Shown: positions 1-5,668, numbered from the stretch's first letter. The stretch is DNA of 6,000 bases from an uncultured Collinsella sp. (GCA_900556675.1 USQE01000079.1:1-6000), one strand, 5' to 3'. The notes: a model not told the origin generated them from the sequence alone. Program-made: numbers and translations.

Positions 1-1
1 T

Positions 2-80
2 TATGGACGCAGCCGAAGCGCAGCAGACAGAAACGCCGCCCGCCGAGCCGCCGCACTGTAGCGGTGCTCGGCGGGCATAG
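2..80 (+). CDS. Possible 3' end of an upstream gene (partial, uncertain)
   Basis: The frame in phase with position 3 is open from the left edge to TAG at 78-80. It would encode a short tail that is Ala/Glu/Gln- then Pro-rich and ends GARRA. Such a tail could be the disordered C-terminus of a + strand gene lying mostly outside the window. Two other + frames are also open here, to 61 and to 114, and the segment contains a perfect hairpin, so coding is not established. No family can be named. Confidence 0.2.
   Translation, partial: MDAAEAQQTETPPAEPPHCSGARRA
38..76. other. Strong GC-rich hairpin upstream of the response regulator
   Basis: Bases 38-48 (GCCCGCCGAGC) pair perfectly with 66-76, an 11-bp stem. 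An inner CCGC/GCGG stem (51-54 with 61-64) is capped by ACTGTA. No T-run follows on the + strand, so a standard intrinsic terminator for an upstream + gene is doubtful. On the - strand the arm is followed by a weak GTTTCTGTCT. One + frame enters from the window edge, covers the hairpin and stops at 78-80; its last residues include a Pro/Glu-rich run (TETPPAEPPH). The hairpin could therefore lie in the end of an upstream gene. Seeing the structure is certain; its role is not. Confidence 0.5.
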
Positions 81-86
81 GTGCGT

Positions 87-92
87 TAAAAT
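87..92 (+). promoter_or_regulatory. Weak candidate -10 box for the two-component operon
   Basis: TAAAAT matches the -10 consensus at 5 of 6 positions and lies 39 bases before the chosen ATG. No convincing -35 is present: the expected place, about 64-69, is occupied by the 3' arm of the hairpin. A regulated promoter needing an activator would fit this, but that is inference. Confidence 0.25.
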
Positions 93-131
93 GGGCTTGT
101 TCTTAGCTAATTGAGACAGGGGGGCCGTGTT

Positions 132-854
132 ATGGCTTCAGATGCAAAAAAGATTCTGCTGGTCGAGGATGAGAAGGCAATCCGTGACGCTGTCGCTGCC
201 TATCTCGAGCGCGAGGGCTACTGGGTTGTTGGCGTCGGCGACGGCCAGTCTGCGATCGAGGAGTTCGAGAAGCACCAGTTCGACCTGGTTGTGCTCGACC
301 TTATGCTCCCCAAGATTCCCGGCGAGCGCGTTTGCCGCACTATTCGCGATACCTCGGATGTGCCCATTATCATGCTTACCGCCAAGGGCGAGATCGAGGA
401 TCGCATCATCGGCCTCGAGCTTGGTGCCGACGACTACTTGATCAAGCCGTTCTCGCCTCGCGAGCTCGTCGCCCGCGTCCGTGCCCTGTTCCGCCGGGCT
501 CATCAGGCCGATGAGCCCGCCGTTGAGGTGCTCGACTTTGGCGATCTGGTCATCGATATCTCGGGCCACAAGATTTTGGTCGAGGACAAGGAAGTGGACC
601 TGACTGCTTCCGAGTTTAAGCTGCTCACCACGCTTGCTCGCCATCCCGGTCGCGTCTATAACCGTATGGAGCTGGTCGAGAAGGTGCTCGGCTACGACTT
701 TGAGGGTTATGAGCGCACCATCGACAGCCATGTGAAGAACCTTCGTGCCAAGCTGGGCGATGACCCCAAGAAGCCTAAGTGGCTCTACACCGTTCACGGC
801 GTCGGCTATCGCTTTGAGGCTCCGGCCAAGACCGATAAGTCGGACGAGAAATAG
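132..854 (+). CDS. OmpR/PhoB-family DNA-binding response regulator
   Basis: This is a 240-residue two-component response regulator, the normal length for the family. The receiver domain (about residues 7-120) shows the acidic pocket E12/D13, phospho-acceptor D56 in VVLDLMLPK, T83 in MLTAKGE, and K105 in LIKPF. The C-terminal winged-helix domain (about 138-232) shows the typical LTASEFKLL, an IDSHVKNLRAKL recognition helix and the VHGVGYRF wing. Phosphorylation by the kinase encoded next should drive dimerisation and promoter binding. I chose ATG 132 because the purine-rich ACAGGGGGG lies 8 bases upstream; TTG 111 in the same frame would add seven residues and has no ribosome site. The kinase gene starts 11 bases after the stop, so the two are surely co-transcribed. 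It resembles PhoP/RegX3-type regulators, but the regulon cannot be told from sequence. Confidence 0.96.
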   Translation: MASDAKKILLVEDEKAIRDAVAAYLEREGYWVVGVGDGQSAIEEFEKHQFDLVVLDLMLPKIPGERVCRTIRDTSDVPIIMLTAKGEIEDRIIGLELGADDYLIKPFSPRELVARVRALFRRAHQADEPAVEVLDFGDLVIDISGHKILVEDKEVDLTASEFKLLTTLARHPGRVYNRMELVEKVLGYDFEGYERTIDSHVKNLRAKLGDDPKKPKWLYTVHGVGYRFEAPAKTDKSDEK

Positions 855-865
855 GGAAATCACAT

Positions 866-2431
866 ATGACACCTGCGCGCTTTGAAATCGGACAAAAGCA
901 CAAGCAGGAGAACGAGGCGGGTTCCAAGGCGAGTTGGAACACGCCTCGTTCCGATTCACGGCCAGCGATGAGCTATCCCTCGCGCATGGCATTGGCTTTT
1001 GCCCTGACGTCGCTCATGACGGTATTGGTGCTGGTGGGCGTTGTCTCCGTTGTGTGGGGCACCGTCTTTTCGGATTACACGCGCTCTAATATCGTCGAGA
1101 TCGCCAATTCTGCTGCCGAAAAGCTTGCGACGTCGTATGAGGAAAACGGCAACTGGACTGCGGGCGAGCTGCGCACGGTCGCGACATCGAGTTTGGTGTC
1201 CGACGACCTGAGTATGCAGGTCGTCAACAAGAAGGGCGTTGTCGTCTATGACGACTCATGGCCTTCGGCAAGTGCGACCGCCGATGTGCGCGAGAGCGGA
1301 TCGCCGTCGAGCGGCTCGAGTGGTAAAAAGGCATCGCATAGCCCGGTTTCGTCGGCGCCCACCGACTCCGACAGCGTTGCCAACGTCGAAATCATAACGT
1401 CTTCTGGCGAGCATGTCGGGCAGGTAAAGCTATGGGCCATCGGCTCCGATGCTCTGCTCACCAAGGCAGACTCAGCGTTTAGGGAGAAGACCTTTAACGC
1501 CATGGCCCTTGCCGCGGTTGTTGCGGTCTGTATCTCGGTCGTTATCGGATCGCTCGTTTCGCGTATGCTTACCAAGCCGATTCATCGTATTACGAGCACG
1601 GCCAAGCAAATTCGCGACGGCGATTTGTCCGCTCGTACCGGTTTGCGCGGCGACGATGAAATCGATCAGCTGGGTGAGACCTTTGACGAGATGGCCACCT
1701 CGCTCGAGAAAGATATGAAGCACGAAAAGCGCCTGACCTCGGATGTCGCACACGAGCTTCGCACGCCGCTCATGGCCATGCTTGCAACGGTCGAGGCCAT
1801 GCAGGACGGCGTGTATCCCACCGACGATGAGCATCTGGAGACGGTCGCTTCCGAGACGCGCCGCCTGGCTCGTTTGGTGCAGCAGATGCTCGACCTATCG
1901 CGTATGGAAAACAGCACGGCGCCGCTCAATCTCGAACCGGTGGACATGGTTCCCTTTGTGCGGTCTATCGTCAACGCTCAGGAGCGCCTATTTGTTGACC
2001 GCGATCTGCGCTTGCGCTTTGCTGACGAGACCCAAGGTCACGACGATGTCGTCGAGGCCGATCCCGACATGATCACGCAGTGCGTCATCAACCTCATGAG
2101 CAACGCCATGCGCTACACCCCCGAGGGCGGTTGGGTCGTGGTGTCGGTGCTCAGTGACCGCAAGCATGTCAGTATTGCCGTTTCGGATACCGGTATCGGT
2201 ATTGCCAAGGACGACCTGTCGCGCATCTTCGGGCGATTTTGGCGCGCAGATGCCAGCCGCGCCCGCGAAGCCGGCGGCCTGGGCGTTGGCCTCGCCGTGA
2301 CCAAGCAAATCGTCGAGCGTCACCATGGCTACATATCCGTGGAGTCGGAGCTTGGAAAGGGTACGACTTTTACGATTCATCTGCCTCGCGAGCACACGGC
2401 GGACGCGGCATCTACTACAATGGAGCACTAG
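866..2431 (+). CDS. Membrane sensor histidine kinase (HAMP, HisKA, HATPase_c)
   Basis: This is a 521-residue kinase, the likely partner of the preceding regulator. It begins with about 40 polar cytoplasmic residues. Transmembrane helix 1 is about 42-67, an extracytoplasmic sensor segment about 68-210, and helix 2 about 211-233. A HAMP linker spans about 232-285 (LTKPIHRI onward). The H-box SDVAHELRTPL places the phosphorylated histidine at H296. The N-box (N409, N413), D-box SDTGIGI (D441), F-box IFGRFWRAD and G-box GGLGVGLAV are all intact, so it should be catalytically active. Residues about 132-170 of the sensor segment are Ser/Pro-rich and low complexity, probably a flexible stretch. ATG 866 has AGGGA 8 bases upstream, overlapping the regulator's stop. 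ATG 968 (MSYPSR) is a possible later start that removes only the polar N-terminus. The signal sensed is unknown. Confidence 0.95.
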   Translation: MTPARFEIGQKHKQENEAGSKASWNTPRSDSRPAMSYPSRMALAFALTSLMTVLVLVGVVSVVWGTVFSDYTRSNIVEIANSAAEKLATSYEENGNWTAGELRTVATSSLVSDDLSMQVVNKKGVVVYDDSWPSASATADVRESGSPSSGSSGKKASHSPVSSAPTDSDSVANVEIITSSGEHVGQVKLWAIGSDALLTKADSAFREKTFNAMALAAVVAVCISVVIGSLVSRMLTKPIHRITSTAKQIRDGDLSARTGLRGDDEIDQLGETFDEMATSLEKDMKHEKRLTSDVAHELRTPLMAMLATVEAMQDGVYPTDDEHLETVASETRRLARLVQQMLDLSRMENSTAPLNLEPVDMVPFVRSIVNAQERLFVDRDLRLRFADETQGHDDVVEADPDMITQCVINLMSNAMRYTPEGGWVVVSVLSDRKHVSIAVSDTGIGIAKDDLSRIFGRFWRADASRAREAGGLGVGLAVTKQIVERHHGYISVESELGKGTTFTIHLPREHTADAASTTMEH

Positions 2432-2489
2432 CTTTTCGCTATTCGGTGAAGGAGGGGCCGCGTTCCTGCCGCTCCGAGTTTGCGAAAAC

Positions 2490-2515
2490 ATGCGGGAAAG
2501 AACCCGCATTTCTGT
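2490..2515 (+). terminator. Hairpin between kinase and purC, possible terminator or attenuator
   Basis: ATGCGGG (2490-2496) pairs perfectly with CCCGCAT (2503-2509) around an AAAGAA loop, followed by TTTCTGT. The stem is only 7 bp and the T-run is interrupted, so it would be a modest intrinsic terminator for the two-component operon. Because it ends about 31 bases before the purC start, an attenuator role is also possible. I saw no convincing promoter between the hairpin and purC. Confidence 0.5.
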
Positions 2516-2540
2516 CGTATTTAGGTAAGGAGTGACTCAC

Positions 2541-3428
2541 GTGACAACGATGGAGCGTCGTCCGGATTCCCGTGGCAAGGTTCGTGATATCTACGATGCC
2601 GGCGAAAACCTGCTGATGGTCGCCACCGATCGCATTTCTGCGTTCGACTTTATTCTCCCCGACGAGATTCCGTTTAAGGGAGAGGTGCTCAACCGCATCT
2701 CGGCATTCTGGTTCGACAAGTTTGCCGATATCGTCCCCAACCACCTCGTCTCCATCGATCCGGCGGATTTCCCCGAGGAGTTTGCCGAGTATCGTGACTA
2801 CCTCGCAGGCCGCGCCATGCTGGTCAAGAAGGCCCAGACGATTCCTATCGAGTGCATCGTCCGCGGTTATCTGACCGGTTCGGGCAAGAAGACCTATGAC
2901 GAGAACGGCACCGTCTGCGGCATCCAGCTGCCCGAGGGTCTGACCGAGGCCTCCAAGCTTCCCGAGCCGCTGTTCACGCCGTCCACGAAGGCCGAGATCG
3001 GTGATCACGACGAGAATATCTCGTTTGAGCGTTGCTGCGAGATCGTTGGCGAGGACATCGCCACGCAGATTCGCGATCTGTCTCTCAAGATCTACAAGGC
3101 TGCTGCCGAGTATGCAGCGACCCGTGGCATCATCATTGCCGACACCAAGTTTGAGTTTGGTGTTATCGATGGCAAGGTCACGCTGATCGACGAGTGCCTC
3201 ACGCCCGACTCCAGCCGTTTCTGGCCCGCCGCCAGCTACGAGGAGGGCAAGATCCAGCCTAGCTACGACAAGCAATTCGTCCGCAATTGGCTCAAGGCCA
3301 ACTGGGATATGACGGGGGAGACCCCGCACCTGCCCGCCGAGGTCATCGATGGCACGTCCGAGCGCTATCGCGAGGCCTTCCAGATCATCACGGGCTCCCA
3401 GTTCACAAGCATGAAGGAGAACGCATAA
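2541..3428 (+). CDS. purC: Phosphoribosylaminoimidazole-succinocarboxamide synthase
   Basis: SAICAR synthase (PurC) joins CAIR and L-aspartate with ATP hydrolysis in de novo purine synthesis, in the cytoplasm. The 295-residue length fits the longer form of the family. Visible family motifs are GKVRDIYD (12-19), ATDRISAFD (28-36), the first signature around ECIVRGYLTGSG (104-115), the second signature IADTKFEFG (199-207), and DECLTPDSSRFW (217-228), all intact. GTG 2541 is chosen because AAGGAG (2527-2532) sits 8 bases before it. GTG 2532 overlaps that site, and ATG 2550 would be 17 bases away. No other purine gene is in the window, so purC is not in a long pur cluster here. The next gene starts at the base after its stop, which indicates co-transcription and probable translational coupling. 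Confidence 0.97.
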   Translation: MTTMERRPDSRGKVRDIYDAGENLLMVATDRISAFDFILPDEIPFKGEVLNRISAFWFDKFADIVPNHLVSIDPADFPEEFAEYRDYLAGRAMLVKKAQTIPIECIVRGYLTGSGKKTYDENGTVCGIQLPEGLTEASKLPEPLFTPSTKAEIGDHDENISFERCCEIVGEDIATQIRDLSLKIYKAAAEYAATRGIIIADTKFEFGVIDGKVTLIDECLTPDSSRFWPAASYEEGKIQPSYDKQFVRNWLKANWDMTGETPHLPAEVIDGTSERYREAFQIITGSQFTSMKENA

Positions 3429-4004
3429 GTGAGTACCCGTAGCGCCACGAACAAGCGCACGCAATCCCACGAAGTTACCGGGGTTGCGCGCAAGTCCGCC
3501 GCATCTGCTAAACCCGCCCGCCAAGCAGCGAGCTCCGTTCGCGTCGTGCCGGCTTCGTCTAAAGCTCGCCGCAAAGAGCTCGAGAAGGGTGAAAACCTGG
3601 AAGGCCTTTCCAAGGAGGAGAAGCGCGCCCGCAAGGCCAAGCAGCGTGCTCGCGAGGATCGTATCTATACGGTGTCGAATATTCTTCTCAAGCAGGATGA
3701 GGACTACACCAAGCGCCGTCGTATCTGGTGGGCCGTGCTCGCCATCGGCATGGTACTCGTCGTGGCAATTTGGGCTTCGCTCTACTTCGCTCCCGGCGGC
3801 ACGGTGTCCAGTCCTGTTCAGATGGTCGGCATCGTTTTGTCCTATGTCATCATCCTGGGTGACTTTATCTACGACTTCGTTCGTATTCGTCCCTTGCGCA
3901 ACATGTACCGCGCGCAGGCCGAGGGCATGTCCGAGAACAAGCTCAACGCTCTTATCGAGCGCTCGGCTGCCGAGGAGGACAAGAAGGACTCCAAGAAGAA
4001 GTAG
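3429..4004 (+). CDS. Small two-helix membrane protein of unknown function
   Basis: This 191-residue protein is not recognised with confidence. Residues 1-98 are very basic, with a Ser/Ala/Lys/Arg-rich start and a charged, probably helical segment (about 45-78). Two hydrophobic segments follow at about 99-121 and 129-151, separated by a short loop with APGG. A conserved-looking FVRIRPLRN comes just after the second helix, and the tail is Lys-rich (KKDSKKK). By the positive-inside rule both ends should be cytoplasmic. The overall plan is reminiscent of actinobacterial DUF3043-type proteins, but this is a loose resemblance. GTG 3429 starts directly after the purC stop, with AAGGAG (3414-3419) 9 bases upstream inside purC. 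The gene ends before a strong terminator, so it shares the purC transcript; no functional link to purines is shown. Confidence 0.88.
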   Translation: MSTRSATNKRTQSHEVTGVARKSAASAKPARQAASSVRVVPASSKARRKELEKGENLEGLSKEEKRARKAKQRAREDRIYTVSNILLKQDEDYTKRRRIWWAVLAIGMVLVVAIWASLYFAPGGTVSSPVQMVGIVLSYVIILGDFIYDFVRIRPLRNMYRAQAEGMSENKLNALIERSAAEEDKKDSKKK

Positions 4005-4007
4005 CGT

Positions 4008-4037
4008 TTGTATCCATACATATCGCTAAGATATAAG
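4008..4037 (+). promoter_or_regulatory. Candidate promoter for the aminopeptidase gene
   Basis: TTGTAT (4008-4013) and TATAAG (4032-4037) are 18 bases apart. The -10 matches consensus at 5 of 6 positions, while the -35 matches only at TTG. Transcription would start near 4044, inside the preceding terminator, so the new RNA would lack the 5' arm and escape termination. A second weak option is TATAGA at 4073-4078, which would leave a leader of only about 10 bases. Confidence 0.3.
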
Positions 4038-4065
4038 GCGCGTCGTTTTTGCGGCGCGCCTTTTT
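4035..4065 (+). terminator. Intrinsic terminator of the purC unit
   Basis: Bases 4037-4045 pair with 4052-4060 as a 9-bp GC-rich stem with one G-T pair. The stem is extended by AA/TT, capped by TTTTTG and followed by TTTTT (4061-4065). It lies 31 bases after the stop of the membrane-protein gene and should end the purC transcript. Confidence 0.92.
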
Positions 4066-4093
4066 ACTGTTCTATAGATAGATGGAGTGGCAC

Positions 4094-5374
4094 ATGATTC
4101 GAGCTGCCCTAACGGTCGAGGAAGCTCTTGAGGGCATGAAGACCCTTGAGCCCAAGATTAAAAATTATGCGCGTCTCGTTGTCCGCAAGGGTGTAAACGT
4201 TAAGCCCGGCCAGGAGGTCGTCGTTCAGTCTCCCGTCGAGTGCGCATCATTTGCGCGCGTGGTGGTTGCGGAGGCTTATGACGCCGGTGCCGGTCACGTG
4301 ACGGTCATCTGGGCCGACGACGCCGTGACGAGGCTTGCGTACGAGCATGTCGAGAAAAGCTATTTTGGGCAGACGCCCGAGTGGAAGCGCATACAGCTGG
4401 ATTCTCTGGCCCAGGACGGTGCCTGCTTTATCTTTATCGAGGGTGCTGACCCCGCCGCTCTCAAGGGCATCGATCCTGCCAAGCCCGCTGCCGCTTCCAA
4501 GGCGAGGAACACGCAGTGCAAGATTTTCCGCCGCGGACTGGATTACAACATCAACCCGTGGTGCATTGCCGGAGCGCCGGTCGTGGCTTGGGCGCGCGAG
4601 GTGTTCCCGGGAGACGCCGATGAGGTTGCAATCTATAAACTATGGATTGCGATTCTGCATACCGCCCGTGCTGACGGCCAAGATCCGGAGAGTGACTGGG
4701 AGCTTCACGATGCGGCGTTTGAAAAGAACCTGCGCTTTCTGAACGAAAATCGTTTCGACTGCCTGCGCTATACCGCTTCGAATGGAACCGACCTGGTAAT
4801 TGGTATGACGAAGGGGCATGAGTGGGCCGGCGGTAAGGGCGAGACCCCCGACGGTCACCCCTTCTTCCCCAACATCCCCACCGAGGAGGTCTTCACCTCG
4901 CCCGATCGTATGCGTGCTGACGGAATCGTCTATTCCGCAATGCCGCTTATCCATCACGGTAACAAGGTCGACGATTTTTGGATCAAGTTCGAGAACGGTC
5001 GTGTGGTGGATTACGACGCCCGTGTGGGAAAGGCGACACTCGCAAGTATCATCGATACTGACGAGGGCGCTGCTCATCTGGGAGAGGTTGCGCTCATTTC
5101 CAAGAACACGCCGATTCGCGAAAGCGGCATCCTGTTCTATGACACGCTCTATGACGAGAATGCCAGCTGCCATCTTGCACTGGGAGTCGGCTTCCCCGAG
5201 TGCATTGAGGGTGGATATGATATGTCCAAAGAGGAGCTCATTGAGCATGGCGTCAACGTTTCGAGCACGCACGTCGACTTTATGATCGGTACGGACGACA
5301 TCGATATTGTGGGCATTACGCCCGATGGACGCGAAGTTGTGATTTTCCAGAACGGCCAATGGAGTTGGGAATAG
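4094..5374 (+). CDS. M29-family metallo-aminopeptidase (AmpS/PepS/AmpT type)
   Basis: This predicted cytoplasmic aminopeptidase removes N-terminal amino acids from peptides using two metal ions. The protein has 426 residues, close to the roughly 410 usual for family M29. The N-terminal domain shows the typical YARLVVRKGVNVKPGQEVVV. The catalytic half carries likely metal ligands E265 (in NIPTEEVFTSP), E331 (in HLGEVAL), H360 (in ENASCHLALG), and H393 and D395 (in STHVDFMIG). These are assigned by my own comparison with Thermus AmpT. No signal peptide or membrane helix is seen. ATG 4094 is chosen because GGAG (4084-4087) is 6 bases upstream. ATG 4082 in the same frame would add four residues but has no ribosome site and itself overlaps that GGAG. 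The gene has no terminator of its own, so read-through into the tRNA is expected. Substrate preference cannot be told. Confidence 0.93.
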   Translation: MIRAALTVEEALEGMKTLEPKIKNYARLVVRKGVNVKPGQEVVVQSPVECASFARVVVAEAYDAGAGHVTVIWADDAVTRLAYEHVEKSYFGQTPEWKRIQLDSLAQDGACFIFIEGADPAALKGIDPAKPAAASKARNTQCKIFRRGLDYNINPWCIAGAPVVAWAREVFPGDADEVAIYKLWIAILHTARADGQDPESDWELHDAAFEKNLRFLNENRFDCLRYTASNGTDLVIGMTKGHEWAGGKGETPDGHPFFPNIPTEEVFTSPDRMRADGIVYSAMPLIHHGNKVDDFWIKFENGRVVDYDARVGKATLASIIDTDEGAAHLGEVALISKNTPIRESGILFYDTLYDENASCHLALGVGFPECIEGGYDMSKEELIEHGVNVSSTHVDFMIGTDDIDIVGITPDGREVVIFQNGQWSWE

Positions 5375-5393
5375 TCCCAGACCGTGGTACAAT
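5365..5393 (+). promoter_or_regulatory. Promoter of tRNA-Lys
   Basis: TTGGGA (5365-5370) and TACAAT (5388-5393) are separated by exactly 17 bases; the -10 matches 5 of 6 and the -35 4 of 6. The -35 lies inside the last codons of the aminopeptidase gene. The start point should fall near 5400, only about 2-3 bases before the mature tRNA 5' end. Confidence 0.75.
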
Positions 5394-5402
5394 GCCACCC
5401 GC

Positions 5403-5475
5403 GGGCCGTTAGCTCAGCTGGCAGAGCAGGGGACTTTTAATCCCAAGGTCCAGGGTTCGAACCCCTGACGGCCCA
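5403..5475 (+). tRNA. tRNA-Lys, anticodon TTT
   Basis: A complete 73-base cloverleaf is visible. The acceptor GGGCCGT pairs with ACGGCCC (5468-5474), and the discriminator is A5475. The D-arm is GCTC/GAGC, the anticodon loop is CTTTTAA with TTT at 5436-5438, and the T-arm is CAGGG-TTCGAAC-CCCTG. The first anticodon-stem position is a G-A mismatch (5429/5445); E. coli tRNA-Lys, as I recall it, has a G-U there. The bases after the discriminator are CCC, so the terminal CCA is not encoded and must be added by CCA nucleotidyltransferase. It has its own promoter and terminator and serves as a probable integration target (see the copies of its 3' end downstream). Confidence 0.97.
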
Positions 5476-5488
5476 CCCAAAGATTGTT

Positions 5489-5520
5489 GAGGCGGTCAAC
5501 TTCGGTTGGCCGTCTTTTTT
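5489..5520 (+). terminator. Intrinsic terminator of tRNA-Lys, C(UUCG)G loop
   Basis: GGCGGTCAAC (5491-5500) pairs with GTTGGCCGTC (5505-5514), 10 bp including two G-T pairs. The loop is TTCG closed by C-G, an exceptionally stable tetraloop, and TTTTTT (5515-5520) follows. It lies 15 bases after the tRNA and fits a strong terminator. Confidence 0.93.
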
Positions 5521-5522
5521 GT

Positions 5523-5554
5523 CGCCCCTTCATGGGTTCGAACCCGAAAGGGCG
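5523..5554 (+). repeat. Hairpin enclosing a T-arm-like palindrome
   Basis: CGCCCCTTC (5523-5531) pairs with GAAAGGGCG (5546-5554) with a single C-A mismatch. Inside lies GGGTTCGAACCC (5534-5545), a perfect palindrome identical to 5453-5464 of the tRNA-Lys T-arm. The structure could form in RNA or as a DNA cruciform. It overlaps the left end of the hairpin-rich insert, so the pairing may have arisen only after that insertion. Confidence 0.55.
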
Positions 5555-5658
5555 CGGAGCTGAGGAAACGCGCGAGCGTTTGCCAGCGCAGCGCGCAAGG
5601 CGCGAAAGCGCCGCAGCGGCCGCCCGCGCAGCGGGCCCTAACCCCTGATGGCCCACCA
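5534..5658 (+). pseudogene. Interrupted second copy of the tRNA-Lys 3' end (att-like relic)
   Basis: GGGTTCGAACCC at 5534-5545 equals tRNA bases 5453-5464. AACCCCTGATGGCCCACC at 5640-5657 equals tRNA bases 5460-5477 at 17 of 18 positions (T5649 for C5469). If one AACCC and the 94 bases between the copies are removed, the two parts join into a continuous T-loop plus acceptor 3' end, here ending in an encoded CCA (5656-5658). No D-arm or anticodon arm precedes it, so it cannot be a working tRNA. Integrases that use tRNA genes leave such 3'-end duplications as attachment sites, which is the likely origin; decay of a tandem tRNA copy is the alternative. Confidence 0.65.
5546..5644. mobile_element. 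Candidate 94-base hairpin-rich insert flanked by AACCC
   Basis: The segment 5546-5639 lies between two copies of AACCC (5541-5545 and 5640-5644), as a small inserted element with a 5-base target duplication would. It is extremely GC-rich and packed with hairpins. AAACGC-GCGA-GCGTTT is at 5566-5581, GGCGC-GAAA-GCGCC at 5599-5612, and GCCCGC-GCA-GCGGGC at 5622-5636. The first two loops are GNRA type. Its ends share only a short inverted AGGGC (5549-5553 against 5635-5639). It is too short to encode a transposase, so it would be a non-autonomous MITE-like or palindromic repeat. The interpretation is inference; the structure is seen directly. Confidence 0.5.
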
Positions 5659-5668
5659 TAGAATAGAA

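Noticed and set aside
1..78. 25-codon - strand ATG frame ending at the left edge
   Set aside because: It has no ribosome site and consists largely of the hairpin arms; its Ala/Arg-rich product follows from GC content.
111..131. TTG 111 as start of the response regulator
   Set aside because: No ribosome site precedes it, and the purine-rich site at 116-124 fits ATG 132.
138..992. 284-codon - strand open frame opposite the response regulator
   Set aside because: It is a shadow of a clearly recognised regulator gene, with no ribosome site or domain.
2446..2535. 29-codon GTG frame as a purC leader peptide
   Set aside because: It has no ribosome site and no run of regulatory codons, so it is kept only as a remark in the attenuator finding.
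2532..2540. GTG 2532 as start of purC
   Set aside because: It overlaps the AAGGAG ribosome site, which is correctly spaced for GTG 2541.
2439..3524. 361-codon - strand open frame opposite purC
   Set aside because: It is antisense to a complete purC with all family motifs and only reflects codon bias; the translation resembles no family I know.
4640..5398. 252-codon - strand open frame opposite the aminopeptidase
   Set aside because: It is antisense to the conserved catalytic half of the peptidase and to the tRNA promoter.
5523..5658. A second functional tRNA gene interrupted by an intron
   Set aside because: There is no D-arm or anticodon arm upstream of the T-arm-like part, and the 94-base insert lacks any recognisable intron core.
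5414..5659. 81-codon - strand frame through the tRNA and its relic
   Set aside because: It is antisense to the tRNA and crosses a terminator; such frames (GRQGFEPWTLGLKV) are a known kind of false gene call from tRNA loci.
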